In this document: positions 34,311 through 42,895 of the stretch, in pieces | Numbering within the stretch: position 1 is the stretch's first letter | Layout: every line of letters begins with the position of its first letter | Assembly: GCF_004798665.1 (NCBI RefSeq) | Contig: NZ_CP039292.1 | Span: 2,418,001 to 2,482,000, forward strand | Length of the DNA stretch: 64,000 bases | Source: Actinomyces procaprae | GTDB lineage: Bacteria > Actinomycetota > Actinomycetes > Actinomycetales > Actinomycetaceae | Direction: 5' to 3' | Notes under the pieces: model-generated | Seen by the model: the letters and a program-made list of their open reading frames with translations, nothing else | What the model was told of the DNA's origin: nothing | Database searches by the model: none | Program-made: the position numbers and the translations under genes

Positions 34311-35708
34311 ATGCGGATCCTCCACACCTCCGACTGGCACCTCGGGCGCACCTTCCACGGCCGGGTGCTCGACGACGCCCAGGCAACCTTCGCCGACCAC
34401 CTGATCGAACTGGTCGACTCCGCGCAGGTGGACGCCGTCGTCATCTCCGGAGACGTGTACGACCGCGCCATCCCGCCCACCGCCGCCGTCCGCCTGCTCG
34501 ATGACACCCTGTGCCGCCTGGCCGACCGCACCCGCGTGGTGCTCACCCCCGGCAACCACGACTCCGCCCAGCGGCTCGGCTTCGCCGCCTCCCTGCTGCG
34601 CGAGGGACTGGACCTGCGTGTGCGCGTAGCGGACGTAGACCGCCCCGTCATCATCCCCGACGCCGCCGGCCGCCCCGGCCTGTACGTCTACGCCCTGCCC
34701 TACCTCGACCCGGACGCCGCCCGCGAGACCCTGCCCGGGCTGCTCTCCGAGCGCCTCGGGGAACGCACAGGCGCCCCCGCCGCTCCGCCCGAGCCCCCCT
34801 CCCCCGCCGACGCCGACTCCCTCGCCGACGCCGCAGCTTCCACCGAGCAGTCCGGCCCGACCGCGCCCACCACAGCCGACGGCCACCCGCTCCTGCCCCG
34901 CAGCCACGAGGCAGTGGTCTCCGGGGCACTGCGGCTGGTGGCCCGGGACCTGGCCTCCCGCCGCGCCGACGACGGCGAGCGGGTGCCCGCGCTGACCATG
35001 GCGCACGCCTTCGTCGTCGGCGGGCAGGCAAGCCCAGACTCCGAGCGGGACATCCGCGTCGGCGGAGTCGACTCGATCCCGGCGGGAGTGTTCGCCACGC
35101 TCGGCGGCTCGCCGCTGGCCGGAGCCTCCGGCGGGCTCGACTACGTTGCCCTCGGCCACCTCCACCGCCCCCAGGAACTGCACGCGCCCACCGCCGAAGC
35201 ACACCCGTCGGGCGCGGGCACCCCCACCAACCCGCGCCTGGCCTACTCCGGCAGCCCACTGCCCTTCTCCTTCCCGGAGGCCGACGCCGCCAAGTCCTCC
35301 ATACTGCTGGAACTGGGACCCAGCGGCGTCACCAGCCTGGAGCGGATCCCCACGCCCACCCCCTACCGGGCCACCACGCTACGCGGCACGCTCGAGGAGC
35401 TCCTCACCCCCGCGAACACGATCCACTGCCGCGACTGGGTGCGCGTGGAACTCACCGGCCCCATGCTCCCGGACACCATGGTGCAGCTGAAGAAACACTT
35501 CCCCAACCTGCTGGCCTTCTCCCACACCCGCCCCGAGCAGTCCGAGCGCGAAACCATCACCGTCACCCGCGCCTCGGACCCGGTGGACGTCGCCGACCGC
35601 TTCCTTGCCGAAATGCTCGGGCGCAACCCGACTCCCGCCCAGCACGCGGTCATGTCCGAGGCCTACGACGCCGCCCGCGCCCACGCCCAGTCCAAGGAGG
35701 AACGCTGA
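34311..35708 (+). CDS. sbcD: Exonuclease subunit SbcD
   Basis: 465 residues. Mre11-type Mn-dependent nuclease of the SbcCD complex, which opens hairpins and processes DNA ends. Phosphoesterase motifs in order: MRILHTSDWHLGR, AVVISGDVYDRAIPP, VVLTPGNHDSAQRLGF, LTMAHAFVVGG and DYVALGHLHRPQ. A low-complexity Pro/Ala/Asp insertion near residues 155-185 lengthens it compared with short homologues. GAGAGG lies about 10 nt before the ATG. The stop overlaps the sbcC start (TGATG at 35706-35710). It begins 110 nt after the DUF4276 gene and is probably a resident gene pair. Confidence 0.95.
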   Translation: MRILHTSDWHLGRTFHGRVLDDAQATFADHLIELVDSAQVDAVVISGDVYDRAIPPTAAVRLLDDTLCRLADRTRVVLTPGNHDSAQRLGFAASLLREGLDLRVRVADVDRPVIIPDAAGRPGLYVYALPYLDPDAARETLPGLLSERLGERTGAPAAPPEPPSPADADSLADAAASTEQSGPTAPTTADGHPLLPRSHEAVVSGALRLVARDLASRRADDGERVPALTMAHAFVVGGQASPDSERDIRVGGVDSIPAGVFATLGGSPLAGASGGLDYVALGHLHRPQELHAPTAEAHPSGAGTPTNPRLAYSGSPLPFSFPEADAAKSSILLELGPSGVTSLERIPTPTPYRATTLRGTLEELLTPANTIHCRDWVRVELTGPMLPDTMVQLKKHFPNLLAFSHTRPEQSERETITVTRASDPVDVADRFLAEMLGRNPTPAQHAVMSEAYDAARAHAQSKEER

Positions 35709-38700
35709 TGCGACTACACCGCCTGACCATCACCGGGGTGGGTCCCTTCGCCGGCACCCAGACCATCGACTTCGACCGCTTCGCCGACTCCGGCCGCTTC
35801 CTACTGACCGGCCCCACCGGATCGGGCAAGACCACCATCATCGACGCCATCGTCTTCGCCCTCTACGGGGAGGTGGCGGACTCGGACGGCTCCTCCAAGC
35901 AGCGGATCCGCTCCACCCTGGTGGCCGGCACCGACCCCAGCGAAGTCGAGCTCGTCTTCTCCACCTCCGCCGGCGTCTACCGCATCCTGCGCACCCCCGA
36001 GTACATGCGCCCCAAACTGCGCGGAGACGGCACCACCAGGCAGAACGCATCCGTGAAGCTGTGGCGGCTGTCCGCCCCCGACGGCGCACCCGCCACCGAG
36101 CCGATCACCCGCATCGACGAGGCCGGCCAGGAGATCCGGCGAATCGTCGGCCTTGACCGCGAGCAGTTCACCCAGACCGTCATCCTGCCCCAGGGGAAGT
36201 TCGCCCAGTTCCTGCGGGCCGAGTCCAAGCAGCGCCGCCGACTACTGCGCGACGTATTCGGCACCCGCATCTTCGACGACATGCAGGAGGCGCTGCGCGT
36301 GCGCGGCCGCGCCCTGGAGCAGCAAGTGGAATCCGCCCGCCAGGCGCTGCGCGCCCGCGCCGACATCCTGGCGCCACTGCTTACCGACGCCGAGCCCGCA
36401 GCACAGCTGGAGGCCCTCGTGGCCGCCCACATGCCCGACGCCGAAGCCATCACCGCCATCGGGGCCGCTGCCGTGCGGGCCGCCACCGCGGCGGTCGAAC
36501 CCGCCCAGCAGGCTCTGGACGCCGCCGCCACCGCCCACCAGGCGGCGACCGACGCCGTCAACGCCGCCACCTCCCTGCAAGAACGACTGGACCGGCGCGC
36601 CCGCCTGGTGGCCGAGCACCAGCAGCTCGAAGCCTGCGCCGCCCAGGACGCCGCCGACGCCGCCCGTGCAGAGGCCGCCCGCAGGGCCGCCACCGTCATC
36701 CCCGTGCTGGCCCGCGCGCAGGACGCCACCCGCACCGCCCACGACGCCCACCAGGACGCCGTCAAGCTCCTGGCGGACAACCGCCCCCTCGACACCGGCA
36801 CCGAGGCCGACCCAGGCACCGCGGCCCCGCTCACCATCGCCGAGTACGAGCCCACCCGGGCATCGCTGGAAGGGCTCACCACCCTGATCCCGGCCACCGA
36901 CGCGCCCACGCCGACCGCCCCGGACTGCCCACATGCGCGCCCCGCCCTGGACGCCCTCACCGAGGCCGCCCATGCCATCACCACCCGCAGCCATTCCCTG
37001 CGCACCCGGGCGGGGAGCCTCAGCGCCGTCGTCGAACTCGAAGACGGTATGGACGCCCGCACCCTGGAAATGGAGGCGGCACGGCAGCGCCTCGCCACCG
37101 GCCAGGCGGACACCGACGCCGCCGCCACCCAGCTGGCACAGCGACCAGCTCGGCAGGCCGAGCTGGAGGCGGCGCTCACCGCGGCGCGCGCCGCCCAGGG
37201 AAGAGTGCCCGAGCTGCGCGTGGAGCGGGCCGAGCATGCCGAACGCCTTGAGGCCGCCCGGCGCGCAGATGCGCTGACCGGCCGGATCGCCGCCGCACAG
37301 GTCGGCGTCGAGTCCGCCACCGCCGCAGCACGCGAGGCCGGCGCCCTCGTGTCGCAGCGGCGCGAGGCGTGGATCAGTGCCACGGCCGGCTCAATCGTCA
37401 CCGAGCTGGCCCCTGGCCGCCCCTGCCCGGTGTGCGGCTCAACCGAGCACCCCGCACCCGCCGTCCCCGGCCAGGAGACCATCTCCCGCGCGGAGGTTCA
37501 GGCCGCCGAGGCCGCCCAGCGCCAGGCAGACACCGACCTCGCGGAGCAGGTCAAGAACCACGAGGCGCTCGTCGCCGAGCAGGCAACCGCCCGCGCCACC
37601 GCCGGGCCGGCCCCCACCACGGAACTCGACCAGGCACTGGAGGACGCGCGCCGTGAGCTCGACGCCGCACAGCAGGCCGCCGCGCCCGCAGCGGAGCTGG
37701 AGTCCCAGCTAGCCGACTTCACCCGCACCACCGAGCAGCTGCGCACCCGGCTCGAACAGCGGCGGACCGAGCTCGCCCAGGAAGGCGCCCGACTCGACTC
37801 GCAGGCAGAAGCACTCACCCGCGACCGGGAGCGCTGCCGCACCGCGCAGGGCGGCTACGAGTCCGTCGCCGCACACATGCACGCCCTGAGCGCCGCCGCC
37901 GACACCGCCGGGCGGCTAGCGGACCTACTCACCCGGGCAGCCGAGGCCACCAAGCGGGCCATGCACGCCCACACCGAGCTGGCCGAAGCCATCACGCAGG
38001 GCGGCTTCGCCTCCGCGGCCCAGGCCCAGGCCGCCTCCCTGAGCGGCCCCGAGCTCGCCGCCCTGGAGCAGAAGGTCGCCGAGGTCACCCTCCGGCGCGA
38101 ACGCGTCCGGCACGGCCTGACCCAGGATGAGACCATCGCCTCCCTCACAGGCGAGGAGACCGCCGACGTGGCCGGCGCCCGCGCGCGCCTGGCCACCGCC
38201 GACTCCGCCTACCGCACCGCAATGGAGGCGCTGGAACAGGCCGGATCCCGCCGGGACCGCATCCAGGAGGCCGCCGACGGCGTCGAGCACGCCGCCACCG
38301 CCCTGGCCGCCACCGCCCAGGACTCCGCCGCGCTGTGGGAGGTGGTCGCCATCGCCTCCGGGCACAACGACGCCGCCACCCCGCTGGCCACCTGGGTGCT
38401 GCTGGAGCGCTTCAAGGAGGTGCTGGTATTCGCCAACCAGCGCCTGTCCCAGATGTCCGCGGGCCGCTACGAGCTCGTGCACGTAGACGATGAGGCCGGC
38501 ACCAGGAGCCGCACCGATCGCGGGCTCGGCCTCGGCATCATCGACCACTTCTCCGGCTCCGGGATACGCGGACCCAAGACGCTGTCCGGCGGGGAGACCT
38601 TTTACGTGTCCCTGTCCCTCGCCCTGGCCCTGGCCGACGTCGTCACGGCCGAATCCGGCGGCGTGACCATGGACACGCTGTTCATCGACGAGGGCTTCGG

Positions 38701-38875
38701 CTCCCTGGACCCCGAGACCCTGCAGAACGTACTGGCGGAGCTGGGCCGCCTGCAGGCCGGCGGCCGCACGGTCGGCATCGTCTCCCACGTGGAGGAGCTG
38801 CGCCGGCAGGTGGCCGACCGCATCGAAGTCACCCACTCCCCCACGGGCTCCAGGCTGCGCGTCATCGCCTCCTGA
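35708..38875 (+). CDS. sbcC: Exonuclease ATPase subunit SbcC
   Basis: 1055 residues from ATG 35708; the frame is open far upstream, but the TGATG overlap with sbcD fixes the start. Rad50-type ATPase: Walker A LLTGPTGSGKTTIIDAI (~33-47), long alanine- and glutamate-rich coiled-coil arms, the zinc-hook CPVCGS with Cys 573 and 576, the signature KTLSGGETFYVSLSLALA and Walker B TLFIDEGFGSLD near the C-terminus. It drives SbcD nuclease action on hairpins and blocked ends. Length and all motifs are complete. Confidence 0.96.
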   Translation: MRLHRLTITGVGPFAGTQTIDFDRFADSGRFLLTGPTGSGKTTIIDAIVFALYGEVADSDGSSKQRIRSTLVAGTDPSEVELVFSTSAGVYRILRTPEYMRPKLRGDGTTRQNASVKLWRLSAPDGAPATEPITRIDEAGQEIRRIVGLDREQFTQTVILPQGKFAQFLRAESKQRRRLLRDVFGTRIFDDMQEALRVRGRALEQQVESARQALRARADILAPLLTDAEPAAQLEALVAAHMPDAEAITAIGAAAVRAATAAVEPAQQALDAAATAHQAATDAVNAATSLQERLDRRARLVAEHQQLEACAAQDAADAARAEAARRAATVIPVLARAQDATRTAHDAHQDAVKLLADNRPLDTGTEADPGTAAPLTIAEYEPTRASLEGLTTLIPATDAPTPTAPDCPHARPALDALTEAAHAITTRSHSLRTRAGSLSAVVELEDGMDARTLEMEAARQRLATGQADTDAAATQLAQRPARQAELEAALTAARAAQGRVPELRVERAEHAERLEAARRADALTGRIAAAQVGVESATAAAREAGALVSQRREAWISATAGSIVTELAPGRPCPVCGSTEHPAPAVPGQETISRAEVQAAEAAQRQADTDLAEQVKNHEALVAEQATARATAGPAPTTELDQALEDARRELDAAQQAAAPAAELESQLADFTRTTEQLRTRLEQRRTELAQEGARLDSQAEALTRDRERCRTAQGGYESVAAHMHALSAAADTAGRLADLLTRAAEATKRAMHAHTELAEAITQGGFASAAQAQAASLSGPELAALEQKVAEVTLRRERVRHGLTQDETIASLTGEETADVAGARARLATADSAYRTAMEALEQAGSRRDRIQEAADGVEHAATALAATAQDSAALWEVVAIASGHNDAATPLATWVLLERFKEVLVFANQRLSQMSAGRYELVHVDDEAGTRSRTDRGLGLGIIDHFSGSGIRGPKTLSGGETFYVSLSLALALADVVTAESGGVTMDTLFIDEGFGSLDPETLQNVLAELGRLQAGGRTVGIVSHVEELRRQVADRIEVTHSPTGSRLRVIAS

Positions 38876-38928
38876 CCGCACCGCCGCCCGGCACCCTCCT
38901 ACGTCATCAGTGCCGGCCTCGCCGTGTC

Positions 38929-39003
38929 GCGAGCGCCGCGCGCTCGGAGACGTCAGGGGGTGGCGGCCAGTTCCTGTGCGAGCGCCGCGCGCTCGGAGAC
39001 GTC
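38929..39003. repeat. 26-bp direct repeat at the 3' end of the DUF6912-like gene
   Basis: The 26-nt sequence starting GCGAGCGCCGCGCGCTCGGA occurs at 38929-38954 and 38978-39003. The second copy encodes the DVSERAAL segment near the C-terminus of the minus-strand gene; the first lies across and beyond its stop codon. It looks like a small local duplication that left a copy just outside the coding region. Confidence 0.8.
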
Positions 39004-39429
39004 GTACCACAGCAGGTCCGCATCGGCGGCACGCTCGAAGGCGGCCTCGTCCCCGGTGCGGGCGGCGCGCACATCGGCCTCCGCATCCGCCTCATCCACC
39101 AGCAGGGCCGCCACCGACTCCCACTCGACGGCTGCGGTCACCTGAACCGTGCCGGGCAGGACGTCACCCTCCACCGGCACCTCCCGGACCAGCTCGTCAT
39201 CAACATCCGCAGCGATCACCACGCGCCTGTCGGCCTGGTCCCGGGCACCGGGCTCAGCCAGCAACAGCACCGAGGCATCGGCGGCGCACAGGCTCGCCGA
39301 CACCTCCAGGCCCTCCTGGTCCTCCTCCGGGAACACCGCGGCCAGCGTGGGCGTGGCGGCGTGGGCGGTGCGGGCACTGATTCGGGCGGCGGCCAGATCG
39401 GAGGCCGTGGCGGGAAGGTAAACGCGCAT
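38953..39429 (-). CDS. Conserved actinobacterial protein (DUF6912-like)
   Basis: 158 residues from ATG 39429 (an extension to 39477 is unlikely). It begins MRVYLPATASDLAAARIS, the start typical of a small actinobacterial family. The middle contains RVVIAADVDDELVREVPVEG and TVQVTAAVEWESVAALLVDE, and acidic positions are abundant. No signal peptide, membrane span or catalytic motif is visible. Function unknown. It stands convergent to sbcC and divergent from the next hypothetical gene, with about 95 nt between the starts. The family name is given from recall and should be treated as tentative. Confidence 0.75.
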   Translation of the reverse strand: MRVYLPATASDLAAARISARTAHAATPTLAAVFPEEDQEGLEVSASLCAADASVLLLAEPGARDQADRRVVIAADVDDELVREVPVEGDVLPGTVQVTAAVEWESVAALLVDEADAEADVRAARTGDEAAFERAADADLLWYDVSERAALAQELAATP

Positions 39430-39524
39430 GGGCCAAGTGTGCCCCCAAACCAGCGCGCACGCGGGCCACCCGACCACCCCGCCTTCGCCTTGGCGTGGCG
39501 CCGCCGATGTGGTGTGCTGCGGGC

Positions 39525-40049
39525 ATGAACTGGGACAACCTCCTGGCCGACCTGGAAAGCCGCTTCGATGCGGAGCGCCGCGCCGACCTCGCCGCCGAGG
39601 CCGCCGAACTCGCCGAGGCGGAAATCGCCGGCCTGCACCTGGCGGACCGCCTGCGCGGCGCCGTCGGCCGCACCGTGCACCTGCGCACCCGTGGTGGGAC
39701 AGGAGTCGACGGCGTCGTCAGCCGCGCCGAGCAGACCTTCGTGCTGCTGGACGAGGGTGACGGGCTGCAGTCGCTCGTGCCGCTGCAGGCAATCGCCCTG
39801 GCCTCACCACTGCCCGGCCCGGCGCCGGCCACCACCGGGCGCCGCCCCAGCATTCAGGCGCTGCTAAGGCAGCTGGCACGCGCAGGCACACAGGTACGCG
39901 TGGTCTTCGCCGCAGGCGAGGTCACCGGGCGGCTCGCCCGCGTAGGCGCCGACTACATCGACGTCGTCCGCGACGGCGCCGCCTCGGTGCGCGCGCCCGG
40001 AGCAGTCACCATCGCACTGTCAACGATCGAGGTGGTGCGCAGCCGCTGA
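39525..40049 (+). CDS. Conserved hypothetical protein
   Basis: 174 residues from ATG 39525, beginning MNWDNLLADLESRFDAERR. An N-terminal charged helix (EAAELAEAEIAGLHLADRLR) is followed by a beta-rich part with two similar segments: VGRTVHLRTRGGTGVDGVVS, with EQTFVLLDEGDGLQSLVPL, and TQVRVVFAAGEVTGRLARVG with ADYIDVVRDG. This hints at two small barrel-like, Sm- or SH3-like repeats. Proteins of this style are common in actinobacteria, but no function is established from the sequence. No membrane span. Probably monocistronic. Confidence 0.7.
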   Translation: MNWDNLLADLESRFDAERRADLAAEAAELAEAEIAGLHLADRLRGAVGRTVHLRTRGGTGVDGVVSRAEQTFVLLDEGDGLQSLVPLQAIALASPLPGPAPATTGRRPSIQALLRQLARAGTQVRVVFAAGEVTGRLARVGADYIDVVRDGAASVRAPGAVTIALSTIEVVRSR

Positions 40050-40077
40050 GCCGGCCAACACGCCACCCGCCCGGCAC

Positions 40078-40317
40078 CTACTCCTCCGCGCCCCTGGGCG
40101 TCTTCCCGGCTCCGGCTCCGGCCGCCACCATCTCACGAGTGGCGGCCAGCTGCCGCTCCACATACCCGTCGAACGCGCTCTCCGGCACGCGCCACAGGTG
40201 ACGCGCCCCCACCTGGATCGCCGGGAGCTCCCCCGACTGAATCAGGGCACGCACCCCCTGGGCGGACAGCTGCAGGTGCTCGGCTACTTCGGCAATGGTC
40301 AGAAAGTTCTCCGGCAT
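40078..40317 (-). CDS. Excisionase-family HTH DNA-binding protein
   Basis: 79 residues. A single MerR/excisionase-type winged helix (HTH_17): LTIAEVAEHLQLSAQGVRAL, then IQSGELPAIQVGARHLWRVP and ESAFDGYVERQLAATREM. Despite the family name, no integrase or phage gene is nearby, and the small single-domain form resembles chromosomal regulators of the BldC type. It diverges from the SAF gene across a 113-nt gap that carries a DnaA-box-like sequence, so it may control itself and the envelope cluster. The target is unknown. Confidence 0.85.
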   Translation of the reverse strand: MPENFLTIAEVAEHLQLSAQGVRALIQSGELPAIQVGARHLWRVPESAFDGYVERQLAATREMVAAGAGAGKTPRGAEE

Positions 40318-40430
40318 GGCACTATGCTCTCACCATCTTGCCGTTCGCGCCATAGTTGAACATACTTGTGGATAACCAACCACTCACTTAAAGCACTTAA
40401 CGGCAGCGCACACGATCAAGGAGGATCCCC
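40318..40430. promoter_or_regulatory. Divergent promoter region of the HTH and SAF genes
   Basis: Contains TTGTGGATAA at 40366-40375, whose complement TTATCCACAA matches the DnaA-box consensus. Nearby TTGAAC at 40356 could be a -35 box for the SAF gene, which has a strong AAGGAGG ribosome site at 40419-40425. A single box does not indicate an origin. Confidence 0.45.
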
Positions 40431-41111
40431 ATGAGTCCCGCTCGACGACGCGCCACCGACTCCGCCAATACCACCGAGCCCACGCGCCTCAGCCCGCGAG
40501 GCCGCGTGCGCCGTCCCACCTGGCGGGACCCCCGCCTGGCCGGCGGGGTCGCCCTGATCGGGGCCGCGGTCGCCTTGGGCGCCTGGGCCGTGAACGCCGC
40601 CGCGGACACCGAGCAGATCTACGTGCTCGCTCACGACGTCGCCCCCGGCACCGACCTGGCTGCGGACGGCGTGCTCGCGCTGGTCGACTCCCACCCCGGC
40701 ACCGACGCGTATGTGGCGGCGGGCGAGCTGCCACAGGACGCCGTCGCCACCCGCTCCCTGCAGGCGGGTGAGCTGCTGCCGTCCGGCGCGGTCGGTCGGG
40801 CCGCGGACGTGAACCTGCGCTCGGTGATGCTCACCCTCGCCTCCGGCCTGCCCACGGGCACGGGAGCGGGAGACATCGTGGACCTGTGGGCTCTGCCCGC
40901 CACACAGGCCACCGCCCAGGAGCCGGGTACCGCCGACGTCGTCGCCAGGGGGCTGCTGATCGCCTCCGTGGGTGAGACCGGCAGCAGCCTCATGGGCGGC
41001 ACCAGCGTGCAGGTGGAGGTACTTGTTCCTGAGGATGCGGTCGCCGACGTGCTCACCGCCGTGGGCGCGGCCGGCCCGCTCGTGCTGGTCCCGACCGGGC
41101 AGGGGCAGTGA
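40431..41111 (+). CDS. SAF-domain membrane protein (CpaB/RcpC-like)
   Basis: 226 residues. A basic cytoplasmic N-terminus leads into one membrane span (LAGGVALIGAAVALGAWAVN) and an extracytoplasmic SAF domain starting IYVLAHDVAPGTDLAADGVL and continuing ATRSLQAGELLPSGAV. SAF proteins occur in Flp/tad pilus assembly (CpaB) and as periplasmic chaperone-like factors. Here it is translationally coupled (TGATG) to a ParA/CpaE-like ATPase, but no pilus ATPase, pilin or TadB/C gene is in the window. Possible role: an envelope or septum-associated complex unique to this group. Confidence 0.8.
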   Translation: MSPARRRATDSANTTEPTRLSPRGRVRRPTWRDPRLAGGVALIGAAVALGAWAVNAAADTEQIYVLAHDVAPGTDLAADGVLALVDSHPGTDAYVAAGELPQDAVATRSLQAGELLPSGAVGRAADVNLRSVMLTLASGLPTGTGAGDIVDLWALPATQATAQEPGTADVVARGLLIASVGETGSSLMGGTSVQVEVLVPEDAVADVLTAVGAAGPLVLVPTGQGQ

Positions 41112-42847
41112 TGGCCGACCGGCACGCCACCGCACCGACCGCCCCCCATGGAGTACTCCTCGCGCTCTCCGGCGACGACGCCGAGGTGCTGCGCGCCCTG
41201 GACGCGCCCGGCTCGGGACTGAAGGTGGTTCGCCGCTGCGCGGACACCAGCGAACTGCTCAGCGCCGCCATGGCCGGGCTGGCGGTTCTCGTAGTCGTAG
41301 ACACCGGCTTCGACGAGCTCGACCGCACGGTCCTGGACCGGCTCGGCCGCGCCGGCGCGTCGGGACTGCTACTGGCACCGATTGCCGAGCACGAGCGCTG
41401 GGCGGGAACGGGCTGGCCCCTGGAATCAACCACCGCCACGCCCGCAGACATATGCTCCAGGCTGCAGGCCATCGCCCGCAGCCTGGAGGAGAGCCCCCGG
41501 GATGTGCCGCGCGCGGCGGCACCACCGCCCCCGGACCCGACGCCGGCAGCGACCGGCACCGACCTGTGGGACGACTTCGAGTCGGCGGCCCCGCCCGGAC
41601 CGCCGCCGTCCTGGGCGCCGCAGCCGCTCATCCCGGGCACCGGTGGCTCGGAGCACGCGCACGGCCGCCTGGTGGTCGTGTGGGGATCACAAGGAGCGCC
41701 GGGGCGCTCAACCGTCGCCGCGTCCCTGGCCTGCGGGCTCGCCCCCGACACCATCCTGGTGGACGCCGACACCCAGGCCCCCTGCCTGACACAGCTGCTC
41801 GGCACGCCGGAGGACTCCTCCGCCCTGGCTACCGCCGCACGGCTCGCCTCCCGCGGACGCCTGGACGCCGAGGCACTGGGCCGCATCCTCTTCCCACTCG
41901 GTGACGGCCGTAGCCTGCTGACCGGCCTGGGCCGCCCCGGCCGCTGGCGCGAGCTTCCGGCGGCCGCGATGCCGGAGGTGTGGGAGCAGTGCCGCGCAAG
42001 CGCCGCGTGGACCGTGGTCGACGTGGCCGGCGGCCAGGTCGACGACGCCGTCGACGACTTCACCCTGGAGCCGGGTCCCGGCGCCGTCACCGCGAATCTC
42101 CTGAAGGAGGCCGACGTGGTGGTGATCGTCGGCGCCGGGGATCCGATCGGGGTACGCAGGCTGCTGCAGCTGATCGACGACATGGAGGGGCAGCCCCGGC
42201 CAGCGGGACGCATCGAGGTAGTGGTCAATCGGGTGCGCGCCTCCGCCGCCGGCCCGTCCCCGCAACGGGCGGTGCGGGAGGCGCTCGCGCGCTTCGGCGG
42301 CATTGAGGAGGTCACGCTCCTGCCCGACGACGCGCCCACCGCAGACCGCTGCCTGATGGAGGGGCGAAGTGTGCTCGAGGCCGCCCCGGCCTCGCCGTTG
42401 GGGCGGGCACTGGCCGAGCTCGTTGACCGCATCGACCCGCGCTCCGGGGCGTCCGCCCGGGCCTCACGCGCCGGCCGAGGCGCCCGCCTGCGCCGGGTGG
42501 CGACGCTACTCGGGCCACGCCGCCAAGAGCGGCCAAGCGGGCGGGGGCACGCCGACCGGGCCGCCGCGGAAGCAGGCTCCGCTGCCCCGGGCAACCCTGG
42601 GGCAACCTCCACGGTCACGCCGGCGGCGGTTGGAGCCGCCACCCCCGCACCCCCCCGCCGCCGGAGCCCGGCGCCGACGCATCCCCTCGCGGCCGCCACC
42701 GCGCCTGATCGGCGCGCAGCCGGCGCGACCACGGCAACCTGCCCGAGGACGGCCTCCCACACCCGCGCACGCCGCCGCACCCGCGCACGCCACCACATCC
42801 TCGAACCAGAAGACCCATCAAACCGCTTGACACCCCCAGCGCCATAG
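41111..42847 (+). CDS. ParA/MinD-like ATPase (CpaE type)
   Basis: 578 residues from ATG 41111. An N-terminal receiver-like domain without obvious phosphorylation triad (VLLALSGDDAEVLRALDAPG) is followed by a Pro-rich linker and a deviant P-loop ATPase: VVVWGSQGAPGRSTVAASLA (~196-215), ILVDADTQAPCLTQLLG, and TVVDVAGGQVDDAV. The expected lysine positions of the ParA Walker A (KGGxGKS/T) are replaced: the sequence reads SQGAPGRST, with Arg at the P-loop lysine, so ATP hydrolysis is doubtful. The last ~130 residues are Arg/Ala/Pro-rich and probably disordered. CpaE proteins position secretion machines at poles. Confidence 0.78.
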   Translation: MADRHATAPTAPHGVLLALSGDDAEVLRALDAPGSGLKVVRRCADTSELLSAAMAGLAVLVVVDTGFDELDRTVLDRLGRAGASGLLLAPIAEHERWAGTGWPLESTTATPADICSRLQAIARSLEESPRDVPRAAAPPPPDPTPAATGTDLWDDFESAAPPGPPPSWAPQPLIPGTGGSEHAHGRLVVVWGSQGAPGRSTVAASLACGLAPDTILVDADTQAPCLTQLLGTPEDSSALATAARLASRGRLDAEALGRILFPLGDGRSLLTGLGRPGRWRELPAAAMPEVWEQCRASAAWTVVDVAGGQVDDAVDDFTLEPGPGAVTANLLKEADVVVIVGAGDPIGVRRLLQLIDDMEGQPRPAGRIEVVVNRVRASAAGPSPQRAVREALARFGGIEEVTLLPDDAPTADRCLMEGRSVLEAAPASPLGRALAELVDRIDPRSGASARASRAGRGARLRRVATLLGPRRQERPSGRGHADRAAAEAGSAAPGNPGATSTVTPAAVGAATPAPPRRRSPAPTHPLAAATAPDRRAAGATTATCPRTASHTRARRRTRARHHILEPEDPSNRLTPPAP

Positions 42848-42895
42848 ACCATGATCTAACATCATCAAACATCATCAATACAGATGGAGTAGGAC

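Noticed and set aside
34511..35707. Upstream extension of the sbcC frame by ~400 codons
   Set aside because: The extension overlaps sbcD in another frame and is Arg/Pro-rich noise; the TGATG junction gives the real sbcC start.
35977..37482. 501-codon antisense frame inside sbcC
   Set aside because: Ala/Ser/Arg-rich mirror of the coiled-coil codons, with no ribosome site or motif.
40078..40317. Prophage excisionase
   Set aside because: HTH_17 proteins of this size are common chromosomal regulators, and no integrase, att repeat or phage gene is present.
40366..40375. Replication origin suggested by a DnaA-box-like site (another at 47455)
   Set aside because: Single isolated boxes, no cluster, no AT-rich region and no dnaA or dnaN nearby.
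41053..42852. 599-codon antisense frame over the ParA-like gene
   Set aside because: Composition reflects the complementary strand; no domain recognised, and the plus strand has the P-loop ATPase.
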